Positions 1 to 10,894 of a stretch of DNA of 64,000 nucleotides are shown here, one piece after another. The notes beneath the pieces are model-generated. The model saw only the letters and a list, made by a program, of their open reading frames with translations, searched no databases and was not told the DNA's origin. The DNA is taken from NCBI GenBank assembly GCA_019137255.1, contig WPDH01000145.1, positions 1 through 64,000 of the forward strand, read 5' to 3'. Made by a program: the position numbers and the translations under genes. The stretch is from Corinectria fuckeliana. Lineage: Eukaryota; Ascomycota; Sordariomycetes; Hypocreales; Nectriaceae. Numbering within the stretch: position 1 is the stretch's first letter; each line of letters begins with the position of its first letter.

Positions 1-53
1 CCGAGGAGATATGATTTCTAGTCATACGCATTAGACCACTCTGCCACTGTGCC
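1..53 (-). tRNA. tRNA-Ser(AGA), 3' part cut off by window edge
   Basis: Read on the minus strand from position 53, the sequence begins with an acceptor strand and a D-arm of tRNA-Ser type. It continues into a 5-bp anticodon stem (TATGA/TCATA) that closes a seven-base loop, CTAGAAA. The anticodon AGA, complementary to + strand positions 17-19, decodes UCU serine codons. The variable arm, T arm and acceptor 3' strand lie outside the window. No intron is seen between the D arm and the end of the visible part. It is partial only because of the window boundary. Confidence 0.8.
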
Positions 54-785
54 TTACTAGCGTTTGATGTGAGTCACAGCGTTCTCTACACACTATATTC
101 CTCATCCATCATTATTTCGATGGTCTTGATAAACGCAAGAGACCATGAACTTATTTTAGAAAATGTTGATCAAAGCCAAACCGAAACACCGGAGCCATTC
201 AACTAGGACCTTTGGCTTTTATAGCGGCTTAACGTCGGTGTGTTGAAAATGTTACTCCCCGCAACCAAAGTAGTCCTGAACCTTCGTGCCTCGTCAAGTT
301 TGCAATGTTCCTGCTGTCATGCCTCACCTTATCTTGACTTCAAGCCATGCATCCTCATACTATTTTCAGAGGAAGGGAACGCTCAAGATTGGCATCAGTT
401 CTTCTCGCAATACAGGATGTATACTACTCTGGAATCTTCCAAGGCATACGTTGTTAAGAAGTCACGCCCTCCATCGTCTGTTGAATCCAGGGTACCCTAG
501 ACCATTACCCGGAATTAGCCCAATGCCCAACCAACAACTACCAAGCGTTTTATTTACCATAGTTACACCCGACGGCTATTCTACTTCATTAACAACAGGA
601 GTAACATCGTTTCCCGTCGTAGCAACCACTACCCCCAGGCTCCCGGCCACACACATCCCTGTATCTCACTACCCCCTGTGCCACAAAGCGGCACTGCCCG
701 ATATCATACGACTGGCATACACACAGAGAGAAGGATTCAGCACCATACAGCTCGCTCCCCTCCAGAATTGAGAACGCAGCCAGCA
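54..785. other. Intergenic region, nothing recognised
   Basis: Between the tRNA 5' end and the 3' end of the IMPACT-family gene. It should hold the tRNA upstream flank and the 3' UTR of the neighbouring gene. An open frame at 286-771 gives a protein with no domain I recognise and overlaps other frames. I see no repeat or RNA structure. Confidence 0.5.
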
Positions 786-2339
786 TCATTCCTCTTCAAC
801 TTTCTCTTCAGCACCGTTCTTTCGCCGTAGGTCCAATATCTTCTCCAGCTGGAGCGTCCCCTTGGCACCCCACCCCGCCGGTCCGGCCTCGACGTCTGGC
901 CGCACGGCGATGTACCAGCCCCATGCCCGCCGGTCCAACTCCTCCCGGCTGAGGACGTCGGCCCAGCTCGCGAAAAGCAGCCGCAGCGCGCCTAAGAGTC
1001 GGCCCAGGTTCTCCTGCCGCTCTTCGTTCGCCGCCGCCGCCGTCTTCTTGCCTCCCTCCGTCCCCGGCGCCGGTCCGAACGACCGCAAGAGGTAGTTGCG
1101 TGCTTGCTCGGGTCGGTGAATGGGCATCCCTATCGTCGAAGTGGCGGGCCGCGTGTCCTGCGTGTCGAGCGCCCAGAGCGCTTCCCCGGAGAGACTCCAC
1201 GTGCGGCGCTGGGCGGAGAGCGCGTCGCTGATGCATTCACGCATGAGTCGCCAGCGGTCTGGTCCCAGCATCACTCCGCCGTACCACCGCGTCAGGACGA
1301 CGAGCGTGTTGCTAATGTCGAGTTCGCGTAGTTGCTGGAGTATGAAGTTTCCGCTGCCCGACTCGCCGTCGTCGAAGGACGCCTCCTGTTTAAGAGGCGA
1401 GTTGCCGAAGCTCGTCCGGATGGCCCAGGCATTGTGCGACGCCGTTTCCAGCTCTGGCTTTTCAGCCATCAACGACTTGACGAGATTTGCACGGCCCGCG
1501 GGCGAGGATACGGAGGCTGCATGGGCAATGAAGACGGATCCACTCGAAGACAGCTTCTGGCTCGCCGCCCATCTTTGGGGCGACGATTGGCTGGTCTTGA
1601 CAGTGGCTGAGGACGATGCGGCTTGTGAGGAGCCAGACCAGGCGTAACCACCGCGCTTCAGAACCGGAATCTGACGACTCATAACGCTGACTCTTGGTTG
1701 GCCCTCGGGAATGGCCTCCTCCTTCCCTGGTTTCTCGATCCCTATGCTCACGGCCTTGGATCGTGAGTTGGCGCTCACTACCGCCTGCGCGAGACTGAGA
1801 CGACTGCTCGGTGGTTGCTCCGGCATCGTGAAGCGCAACAACTCCACGACAAACGCCAGCACCAGTGGCGCCCGATTTGTTTCCACTGCCGTCTTACGAA
1901 TCACCTCCTCGTCCTCCAACAACGGCAGCCCAAGCGCCGCTTCAAGGTCGTCGCCCGACATGGAGCTATAATCAAGATCACGCCGATGTGCCTCCAGCCG
2001 CGGCTTCTTCACGCTTTCACCGCCATCCTGAGAAGCCGCCCGCTTGTTGGACTTCTTTCCGTGACTCTTGCAGGCGGTGTGCAGGCTCTTTGCTGCCTTG
2101 GCATCACCGGCGAGGGCGTCCTCGACGGTGGCCAGCGGTGATTCGGCAATCTGCGCAATGCTGAAGGGCTCGGACGTGTGTCAGCCTGGGGCGACGCAAG
2201 CAGTGTGGCTACGAGTGAGAGCAGACCTCCGGAGATTCTTGGCCTGCAGGGCCTTGACCTGCCCCATAGCGGCCATCATGGACATCTTGCGGGCTGTGAA
2301 CAGGCGCAACAGCTCTTGCAAATCATTTTGTGTGGCCAT
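786..2339 (-). CDS. IMPACT-family (UPF0029) protein
   Basis: Two exons, 2227-2339 and 786-2160, joined in phase across a 66-bp intron with donor GTCTGC, branch GCTGAC and acceptor TTCAG, give 495 residues. The N-terminus (MATQNDLQELLRLF) is a short helical segment, followed by a basic low-complexity linker. From about residue 215 to 330 lies the IMPACT N-terminal domain with its signature DDGE-SGSGN near residue 298 and the segment LVVLTRWYGGVMLGPDRW. In YIH1/IMPACT this fold binds GCN1 and dampens GCN2 signalling. Here the usual N-terminal RWD domain is not visible, so the GCN2 role is not assured. A charged C-terminus follows. It is divergent from the OMS1-type gene, 388 bp away. The domain call is firm; the start and weak donor are less so. 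Confidence 0.8.
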
Positions 2340-2727
2340 GGCCGCGACGGGGTTGACTGGACGTGTTGTTGCGAGCCAGCTCGTGCTGTTCGCGCAACAA
2401 GGATCCGCCGCGTGGTGCCCTGGAAAGATGGCGAGCAATATGCTTTTGGTTCCGATGTTGTAAGTCGCAAGTTTGACCAACCCCGTTCGAGCTTCGAGAT
2501 GCACGCAATGATGGCGCTTGGGACACGGCCCCCCACTTTTCCGCCCGGACTGTCGGATGGAGCCGACCCGCTATCGGAGGACCTAATCGCCATTTTCCCA
2601 TGTGGTAGTCAAAGACACCAAAACCGCATATAACTACCGCAAAGGACGAACGACCGACCGCCGCGTGCGCGCGCATAGCCAATCCTCTCCCGTCGATACC
2701 CGAGAAGCCCATGGACCAGCTGCTCCG
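2340..2727. promoter_or_regulatory. Shared divergent promoter region
   Basis: A 388-bp stretch separates the start codons of the IMPACT-family gene (-) and the OMS1-type methyltransferase (+), so both promoters and 5' UTRs must lie here. I see no TATA box or other motif I can name. Confidence 0.5.
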
Positions 2728-3945
2728 ATGATTGCACCGTCTCGAGGCCTCGTCGCAAGGGCCGCCTGCTCCCAATGGCGCTTCGCAAGCACTCTCTCGC
2801 GAGTGCCGAGTGCCGCCGTCAAGACACAGCCGGTCAAGGTGATGCCCAAGATCACCAGGCCCTACAAGCCGTACGTTCCCTCGACTACGCCTCTTCTCTG
2901 CCGTGCACACTAGCTCACAGTTCCAACCTGTAGGAAAGCACCTCTCGCCTCAACACTTCCTCCACCTCCTCCGCAAGCCGAAACCCTCCTCGACCTGTGG
3001 CGCGCGACGTGGCTCCCGCTGACCGGGGCAGCCCTCCTAGCCGGTGCCCTCGGCTTCTACATATTCGGCACCGTCGCCGCCTCCCTGAAGGCGTGTCCTA
3101 GCGGCGGGCCTTGCGAGCACAGTACACCCACCGGCCGACCCCCCGCCTTGACGGGCGACAACGCCGAGCAGTTCGACAAGGAACTGAATATGCCAGAGTG
3201 GTGGATGGGCATCACCAAGCTGCGGAAGCGGATTGCTGAGCAGGCGACTGGCCATGTGTTGGAGTTGGCTATGGGAACGGGCCGGAATCTCGAGCACTAC
3301 AGCTGGGAACCCTTGAACGAACGTGTGGGGGAGGGAAAGGCTGTGGCAGGTGCAAAGGGCGCGAAGGGCATCACTTCGTTCACTGGCCTGGACATCTCGG
3401 TCGATATGCTCGACGTTGCGCGAAAGCGCCTCGTTAAGACGGTCCCCCCAATGGCCTCCTCGGCGCCCATTGTCCGAGCATCCACCATGGCCGACCACAC
3501 CGGCGGCCAGCTCTCCTTCCTCGACGACCAGCTACGCCTCATCCACTCCGACGCTCACCACCCGCTCCCACCCCCGTCTACCAACTCAGAGCCCTCTTCC
3601 CCGGCCAAGTACGACACCGTCATCCAGACCTTTGGGCTCTGCTCCGTCTCCGATCCAGTTGCCGTCCTCACTAACCTTGCCGCCGCTGTCAAGCCCGGCT
3701 CCGGCCGCGTCATACTCCTTGAGCATGGCAAGGGGTGGTATGGGATTGTCAACGGCCTCCTCGACAAAAACGCCGACCAGCACTTTGAAAAGTACGGCTG
3801 CTGGTGGAACCGGGATATTCAAGACCTAGTCGAGGAAGCGGCTCGCAAGACCCCGGGGCTGGAAGTCGTCAAGGTGGAGCGACCCAACGTCCTTCAGATG
3901 GGAACCTTGGTCTGGGTTGAGCTCCGAGTCGCCGAGAACGCTTAA
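2728..3945 (+). CDS. OMS1: OMS1-type mitochondrial SAM-dependent methyltransferase
   Basis: Two exons, 2728-2870 and 2934-3945, with intron donor GTACGT and acceptor TGTAG, give 384 residues. The first 45 or so residues are rich in Arg, Ser and Ala with few acids, as in a mitochondrial presequence. One hydrophobic segment follows near residues 73-96 (LTGAALLAGALGFYIFGTV). The class I methyltransferase core has motif I (LELAMGTGRN) near residue 156, the acidic strand-2 end (GLDIS), and the family segment EHGKGWYGIVNGLLDKNADQ followed by GCWWNRDI, which resembles yeast Oms1 and related mitochondrial inner-membrane methyltransferases. The methylated substrate is not known. It is divergent from the IMPACT-family gene and convergent with the GDS1-type gene. 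The family call is from memory of conservation. Confidence 0.82.
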
Positions 3946-4345
3946 TCGGAGTCCGACCACGACGAACGATACAATGAATCATCAGAATCAAGCTTTGAGA
4001 AGGGCGTGTATAACAAAAACTATGTGCAACTATTAGAAAGCAAGGTAAAGCATCTCAATCTGAGTGGTGGCATGTCCATTTTTGAAATCTCATATGCGCG
4101 TCTTTTTTGCGCAAAGTAAACCAATCAACACCGAAACTCCCTATTCCGATTTACCTCGTACATCAGCCCCAACCACAGGACCGACCAAACACCGAACCCA
4201 AAAAGATGTCTAAATGTACAAGTAGTTCTACAAAACCACGCCATGCAAATTAATATGTTATCATGCGTTCGCCGTCTCAGACATGGCGATTCGTCGTCTC
4301 GTCATCTCCTCTTGTCAACTCGTTGCACCTACCCCAAAAGGTCGC
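3946..4345. other. Convergent intergenic region
   Basis: A 400-bp stretch between two gene 3' ends. It should contain both 3' UTRs. It is more AT-rich than the flanking coding sequence, and no other feature is seen. Confidence 0.5.
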
Positions 4346-5624
4346 TCAGCATGCATCAAGCAGGCCGTCAAGTTCGTCAATCTCGATGCTCTCGGCACCC
4401 TTGTCCCACTCCAAGAGCTTGCTCAGCTTCAGCCAGCTCTCGGCCTCGTCCTCTTTTCGTGCACTTGACATGACGTTGGACAAGCCACTAGAGATGCCGC
4501 TGGGTTTGATGGACGGGCTAGTGATGAAGGCAGTCGGGCCGAACATGCGATGATCACCGAACCAGATATCGTCGCGGTACCCATACTCGAAGTTGTAAGT
4601 GCGGTCGGCAGACTCGGAGACGGGCGCATCCTCGTTGTTGAGCTTGCGTTTTTGCAGGACGTCGGCAGTTTGAGTGAACTCGCGCTCATCTTTTTCTAGA
4701 GGAGGCGAGTTGTGCCGGCTGACCCGACGGGCAGGTATGGGGCGTTGGTGGGAGTGGAAAGAGCCAATGGGAGTAGCAGGCATAGCGAAGTCATCGTCCA
4801 CGTCTTGGAATTGGTGAGGCGAAAGGTCAACCTCTGGCGACGGACTGAGCTCGCGACGGCGAGCATCGACATCATCGGAGCCGGAGTCGTCGGTGAGCGA
4901 TACCGATGGGGTAATAACGGACTGACGACTGGGTAGAATAGAGCTCGAGTCCGGGAGGGACTGCCGGGGACAAGTGGTGAGGAAGTAGTAGGTTCGCCGA
5001 GGGTGGATAGCCTCGAGTTCCTTAGCGAGGGGGCAGGGGGCCAAAGCACTCCAGCAAGCACGCTTTAGATATGAAGCAAGGCGGGAGGAGATGATGGCAC
5101 AGGGGTTTGCCGAGCTACGAAGAGTGATGTCAGCGCACACGAGGCCAAGGGGTTGGGAGAAGGGGGGGTAGAGGGGCGCAAGCTTACTGTTGGACCGAGG
5201 TGAGGCGTTGGGCGAGTACTGTAGCCAATTCCTTGACGAGGTGAGGGCGGTTGGCGGTCGACTGCAGCTGGACAATGACAGCCTCGACAATGTCGTCGTT
5301 AATGCCGTCGAGGTCAATTTTCGGGGCATAGTCGGCATCAGCCATGGCCGAGTCCGTGAGAGGCGACGGGGGCGGCGTCTGCTCCAGGGAGTCGCCGCTG
5401 TGCGATCGTTTTCGTCGTTTGTTAGGATGGGCATCGGCGGAATCGGAGCGAGACGTGGAAGGCGACACTGAGGCCGAGGCCGAGGGGGGCGTTCGTGATG
5501 AGGCCTTGGAGGCAGCAGCGGAGGCAGCAGCAGCACGGGCAGCATCGCGAGCGGCGTGGGTCATGGGGACGTGAATGCCCAGGCTGGGCAGAGAGAGCGA
5601 TTTGCGGCGCGTATTGTAAGGCAT
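4346..5624 (-). CDS. GDS1-type winged-helix domain protein
   Basis: Two exons, 5188-5624 and 4346-5114, joined across a 73-bp intron (donor GTAAGC, branch GCTGAC, acceptor CGTAG), give 401 residues. The N-terminus MPYNTRRKSLSLPSLGIHVP is followed by an Ala/Ser-rich stretch and a KRRKR basic patch that could act as a nuclear signal. Residues about 108-185 form the winged-helix domain (DDIVEAVIVQLQ, RPHLVKELATVLAQRL, then SRLASYLKRACW, AIHPRRTYYFLT), split by the intron. The rest is low-complexity with Ser/Pro and acidic stretches and ends in a conserved-looking WLKLSKLLEWDKGAESIEIDE segment. Yeast Gds1 is linked to respiratory and glycerol growth; a transcriptional role here is inference. A long divergent non-coding region upstream fits a regulated gene. 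Confidence 0.75.
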
Positions 5625-8600
5625 GATGGCGATGAAGACCAGGAGGCAGTTGAAGCTGTCGACGTTGACGAGGTTGGGGAGATTTCTAGCAGGAGGAGGC
5701 GGCTAGGTCGACGTCCATGGATGGATCGCCGGGACGCAGTCAAGGGATAGAGACGGGATGCTGTATCCGCAGTAGGTGCAGAGGGAGGAAGGGATCCAGA
5801 CGATGTCGTGAATGTGTGTATGGGTGAGAGTACCGAGGATGTTGTTCGAGAAGGAGTGAAGGGGGGGGGGGGGGGGGCCTTGCTGTTGATCGGGCGCAGT
5901 CGGGGTTGGAAGAGCCAAGATAGGGCGGTCTACGGGTTGGCAACGGCAGGAGCAAGGCAATGAAGGGAGGGAAGGCGGCGAGGACCAGGACGACGAACAC
6001 AACGGGGATGATGGGGCAGGAGAGTGGGAAGTGGGCACTGGGGATGGCGGAAGGCACGACGGAGAAGCTGAGGCAATGGATGAATGAATGGATTTCTAGC
6101 GGCCCCGTAGTGCTTCGCAACGCAACTACTACTGCAGGTTGTCGTAGGAGAGAACGGGACGAAGAAGGAGCGACGACCGCCCAGCCCACACACCCCGGCA
6201 ACCGCAGGACAGCCCCCCAGGCAGGAGCACGAGAGCTCGAACTTTTTTTTTTCGTTTCCCCTAGCCGCCATTGGCTGGGACTGGCGTGCATGGCTGCCGA
6301 GAGTGGGGCGCGCTAGACGTCGGTGGGGCGCGCCAGTGGCATCTAAGTAAGAAAATCCATGGATCCCTGGCACTTGTGGAAAAAGAAGAGGGGCCCATCC
6401 GCAGGGAGAAGGGGAGAGCAAGAAAAAAAAGTACGAGGCAACGCCGACCCATTACACAGAGAGAGAGAGTGAGTGAGGAAGAAGAGACGGACAGGCGAGT
6501 GACAGGAGGGATAAAAGCAAGGAAGAGAGGACCCTGATCACACGCAGATGCAGGCAAAGAGCACGCACGCCCGACAGCCTCGAGAAGCCCAATGGGATGT
6601 GAGGCCCGTCGACGTCTCACTGCCTGCCTACGTATCTCATTGGCCTTGGAGCCCAGCCTGCCTCCTCTGACGTTGCCGCTGCTGCGCGGCGGAAAGAGCT
6701 GCAGGCAACAAGGGAAGGAGAGGGACGAGGCCGCTCGCCAAAGGGAGGGGAAGGGGGTAGGTACGTAGTATGGGGGTTGGATGGGGGTTGGATGGCACGG
6801 AAAGTGGCGGTGGGCTGGCAATGGCCGTAACACGTCGTACCGAGACTGACTGCATGCACTCAAGCCTCGAGGAGATGCATATACCTACTGCTCCATGCGG
6901 TATTCTGCATCTATACCGTCTTTCTCACGGACGGGCAGGGGAGTGCGCGTGAATTTCTTGCTTTCTCTTGAGCGACTCGGCAGGGGCATCAATCCAATCA
7001 TGCCTCCGCCGATTGGTTCCTTTTTTTCCAGAACGAGAACAATGGCCGCGGCCGTTTTTGGCCTCGTCCTCGGCCTCGATGCGGCGGGTTTCTCTCACGT
7101 CAAGCCTTGTTACTAATAAGTCCGCGAGCTAAGTAAAATATTCCTACGTACTTTTTCCCCTCCCCTCCTCGTAGTCGCCGCCTTCATGCTTGAACTCTCT
7201 CCCAGCGCCTAGGTCCCCCTTAGCTTAGGTAGTCGACCACCCTGCCGCCTCACCCGCCCTCTGGCCCATCCGGCCGCCGGGCCACTCCGGGTCTTGTCCT
7301 GTTAGTGCTTCGTCCGTCGGGGGACCCTGAAAGCTGTGTTGGCACTAACACCGACAGGTAATGCCTGGCCGGAATGCCTGCCCATGCGTAGGCCTACGGC
7401 GTACGTAGTAAGGTAGTACGAATGCAGTATTTAAGTGTATATAAGTTACGGTGTAGGTAGGACGCTCGCCGGTTCGAACAGGGCGAGGGCGTTGGACAAG
7501 TCGACGAGGCGTATTCGTACAACGCGTGCACTCCGTAAGCCTCATTGTTCTCGGAGGTGGGCGACGACGAACCACGAACTAGTCACGACGTCAACAATTG
7601 CCACTTGGCCCGCCAGAACGGTTGACTCCTTGTCGCACACAAGGCCCCGAGCCGTTGCGGTAGATAGGCGGTAGACGTAGATACGTATGTATGTATGTAA
7701 TGTGTATCCCCGTTTCGTAGGCCAGTAGATGACGAGTGGACCAAATCATCTCTTCATCCCCATCATTTTCTCCATCAAGACGCCGCTAGACCCTGTCAGA
7801 CCCCCCGTTCCACCCAGACCCCCGTCGCCCATGGCAATCGATCTCTCCGAGGGTGCGAGGGTGCGCGTCTGTGTGTCAGTTGCGTGTTTGCGTGTTTGCG
7901 TGTGTCTGTGCCGGTGTGTCTGGGCCTCAGGTCGTGTGTGAGAGTGAGTGGCCAAAGGGTGTAAGAGTGTGAGAGAGTGTGTGTGACAGAATGCCTGAGA
8001 CTGGGAGGGCGTGTCTCAACCTCATCCAACAATCTGCCAATCGCTGACGCTTGTCTTCTCATGGGCACCTCCGCTCCCTCCGTTTCCCCTCGAGTGGCAT
8101 TTAACTAACTAACCCGTAGCATCCGATACACACGACCAGCCAGCCAGAAAACAGAAACAAGTCAACAGCCCGCCATAGACATGGATGGTGTGGCCGGACT
8201 TACACACATTACCTACAAATGCAGCACTTACACCACATTGGTCCAGGCCCCCCCTCCCTCTCCCCCTCGTCCGATGCCAGCGGTCATAAAGCCCAGAGCG
8301 CTTACTTCCCTATTTGGGCACGCCCCACTCTTGTCTTCGTTCTCCATCCTCCTCCTGGCCTTGTGCTTCTCGGAGACGAAATGTTACACTAATTATACAC
8401 AGCAAACCGTAATCAAGCCTGCCTGTCTGTCTGTCCATGGTACAATCTACTCGTTCGGGCGTCGTTAGCCTTCCCACTAACAAAGTGAGACATCGAACCC
8501 ATCCAACTTGTTTCTCCCCACTGAAGTCCACCACGACCACTCCTATTATACGCAACTCACCATGCACATGCCCGTACGTGGAAACCTGGGAGCACCGCAG

Positions 8601-9566
8601 AATGCCACTCTCCACTTAGCAGCGGCGTCACCTTCGGCATCTGAACACCACCTGACCTCCCTTTTTCTCCGACGTCGACGTCCCTCATCGTCCGACACTT
8701 TTGCAAGTTCAAGCAGCGTACCCTACAGCGCTCGACGTGAAAACAAGAAAACCCAGGAGGGTGGGCTTCTGTGCAGCTCTAGCTTCCCCTCCCCCTTGCC
8801 TGAGCGCTGCAGTTCCAGTGCCTTTCCCCACTCACACCCACGAGGCCACTGGCACGCCTCGCCCCGAAACCGGGTAAGCATGGCATGATGTCTGTCTCCA
8901 TCTTTGATTTCGCTCACTGTAGACTACGAAGCACTGTACTTCCTGAAGTACAGTGCAGGTAGTCGACCTTGGAGTAATGATCCAGGCTAGACATTCAAGT
9001 TGGCCCAAACATGAATTCTTGGTCATCGCGAAACCTCATCTTCGGCCATTCAACCACTCTGCTACTTAGATACTCCCAACAACCCCTTGTCCCACAATGG
9101 AGTGCAGCACTGTCTGAGAGGAACGCAAACTACGTAATCTAATGGAAGCTCACTGACCAACTCTCCTTTTGTTACTCCGTATTAGGTTCCCTTAATATCT
9201 CTGTCTTGCCTGTGCCTCGCCTTGCCTTAAGGCTTACGCTCGAAAGGCTCGAAAGTCCCCATCGCCCCATTAGTCACCCCCTGCCCGTCACTTACCCTAT
9301 ACCTTTGCATCTAAGTAGCTCCAACTCTCTCTTTCTGACTCAGGTTTCCCTCACTGATTCGACCCCACGTCTCACACCACCCACATTGACCCGTCCGTCC
9401 CTTTAATAACTCGCGCACACAAACCGCACACCATTTCATCATGGACTTTCTCCCCCCCCCCCTCCTGCCAAACCATCCATCACCTCTCCAACCAAGTTAC
9501 GCCATTGCGCATCGCCTACGAGAAGTTAACAGTGCTCCAAAGCCCGAACGAGATACACTAGAAACC
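5625..9566. promoter_or_regulatory. Long divergent non-coding region (3.9 kb)
   Basis: It separates the start codons of the GDS1-type gene (-) and the PhzF-like gene (+). It holds a G run near 5863-5877, purine- or pyrimidine-biased tracts, a TG-rich stretch near 7860-7990, a short GTAT repeat near 7683-7700, and a perfect inverted repeat at 8931-8956. Many short open frames are present, but none shows a domain, sensible composition or splice pattern. Long 5' leaders or an untranslated RNA gene are possible but cannot be shown. Confidence 0.5.
8931..8956. repeat. Perfect 11-bp inverted repeat with 4-nt loop
   Basis: GCACTGTACTT and its exact reverse complement AAGTACAGTGC are separated by CCTG. 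Transcribed RNA would form a tight hairpin; as DNA it is a palindrome of the kind bound by dimeric regulators. It lies about 610 bp upstream of the PhzF-like start codon. Confidence 0.6.
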
Positions 9567-10481
9567 ATGGAGCTCCCCTTCGTCACCCTCGACGTCTTCA
9601 CCACCGCCCGCTATCGCGGCAACCCCCTCGCCGTCGTTACCATCCCCGCTGGCGCTACTCCGTCCCAAGCCCAGAAACAGGCCATCGCCCGCGAGTTCAA
9701 CCTTTCCGAGACCGTCTTTGTTCATGACGTCGCCGACCCCGAAGCCAACAGGCACCGCGTCATCGACATCTTCGTCACCGACGCCGAGCTCCCCTTTGCC
9801 GGACACCCCACCATCGGTACCGCCGTGTACCTCCGGCCCCACGGCGTCGATACCCTCATTACAAAGGCCGGCCCTATCCCCCTTGTGGAGACCGCGCCCG
9901 GCCACATCCAAGCCGCTATTCCGCACAATGTCCACCAACACCGCAGATCCATCGCCGACCTGCCCGCCCCTTCTCCCGGCCAGCTGAATTCTGATCCGAC
10001 CATCCGGCGCCTTGAACTCGATGCTCCGCTTTTCAGCATCGTCAAGGGCATGACCTTTGCTCTCGTCAACCTCCCCGACTTAGATCACCTCGCAAAGGCC
10101 GTCCCGAGCGTCACCCCCTTCGACACCAAGCAACTCCTCGACGACGGTTGGCAACTGGGCCACCTGTCAAAGTATTTCTTCGTCCACACCGGACAGAGAG
10201 AAGAGAACGGAAAGACCGTCTTCTGCATCCGCTCCCGCATGTTGGAGGCTGTCATTGAGGATCCCGCCACGGGAAGTGCTGCATGTGCCCTTTCCAGCTA
10301 CCTCACCCTCAAACAGCCCAACCTCCAGAATCAAACCTTTCGCTTTGAGATCAACCAAGGTGTCGAGATGGGAAGAGACAGTAACATCATAGTCGAGGTC
10401 GCCGTTCGTGATGCTGAGATTGTCACAGTCAAGCTGTCGGGGACTGCCACGCAAGTCATGCGAGGATACGTCAACATTTGA
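9567..10481 (+). CDS. PhzF-family isomerase/epimerase
   Basis: A single exon of 304 residues. The family starts at MELPFVTLDVFT, so I use the ATG at 9567 and not the in-frame ATG at 9441, whose extra 42 residues are proline-rich and look untranslated. Family marks are RGNPLAVV near residue 20, the NLSETVFV segment with the catalytic glutamate near residue 46, LPFAGHPTIGTA near residue 75, and EDPATGSAACAL in the second half. PhzF proteins form two pseudo-symmetric lobes and catalyse proton-shift isomerisations; the fungal substrate is unknown. No other phenazine or metabolite gene is nearby, so a housekeeping or detoxifying role is as likely as biosynthesis. It is convergent with NOT1. Confidence 0.9.
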   Translation: MELPFVTLDVFTTARYRGNPLAVVTIPAGATPSQAQKQAIAREFNLSETVFVHDVADPEANRHRVIDIFVTDAELPFAGHPTIGTAVYLRPHGVDTLITKAGPIPLVETAPGHIQAAIPHNVHQHRRSIADLPAPSPGQLNSDPTIRRLELDAPLFSIVKGMTFALVNLPDLDHLAKAVPSVTPFDTKQLLDDGWQLGHLSKYFFVHTGQREENGKTVFCIRSRMLEAVIEDPATGSAACALSSYLTLKQPNLQNQTFRFEINQGVEMGRDSNIIVEVAVRDAEIVTVKLSGTATQVMRGYVNI

Positions 10482-10894
10482 TCTGGAGAGTAGGTGAACT
10501 GTTTCTCCGGCTAACAACTGCTCGTCTCACTCACGAGGAGCAGAACCACCCCTCTCTTAATCATTAGACTCGTGACCCTGGATATTTCCATTGTGACAAA
10601 CCATGCGCCCACTATTTTCACACCTTCGTAAAACTACTTTATCGTACATTAATACAGTATTATCGTGCGTCCGTGGGCCCCGATGCCGAGTACCCCCAGA
10701 CGAGGCGGCCGGTGACCATTGGACACCGCATTTCTATTGTTTCCGAGAGAGCCTTTTGCCAAACGCCCCCCAGATCTCTCAACGATGTACTGCACTGGTT
10801 CCAGAAATCATCGCCGTTGCGTGGTTCACATATATAATCCTCCTTGTAGCCCGGAATTCCACTACGCCTCCATCCGTGGCGGTCGTCATGCCAC
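10482..10894. other. Convergent intergenic region
   Basis: A 413-bp gap between the PhzF-like and NOT1 stop codons, expected to hold both 3' UTRs. Nothing else is seen. Confidence 0.5.

Noticed and set aside
286..771. 161-codon open frame on the + strand
   Set aside because: No domain, composition unlike a conserved protein, lies in the 3' flank of the IMPACT-family gene.
4346..5545. 399-codon frame as the GDS1-type protein
   Set aside because: Its N-terminal third reads the wrong frame of exon 1 and through the intron; the spliced model gives the winged helix.
7465..7500. GGTTCGAAC word resembling a tRNA T loop
   Set aside because: The flanking bases do not form a T stem and no anticodon or acceptor arm can be folded around it.
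9441..9566. Upstream in-frame ATG for the PhzF-like protein
   Set aside because: The extra 42 residues are proline-rich and not family-like; the family begins at 9567.
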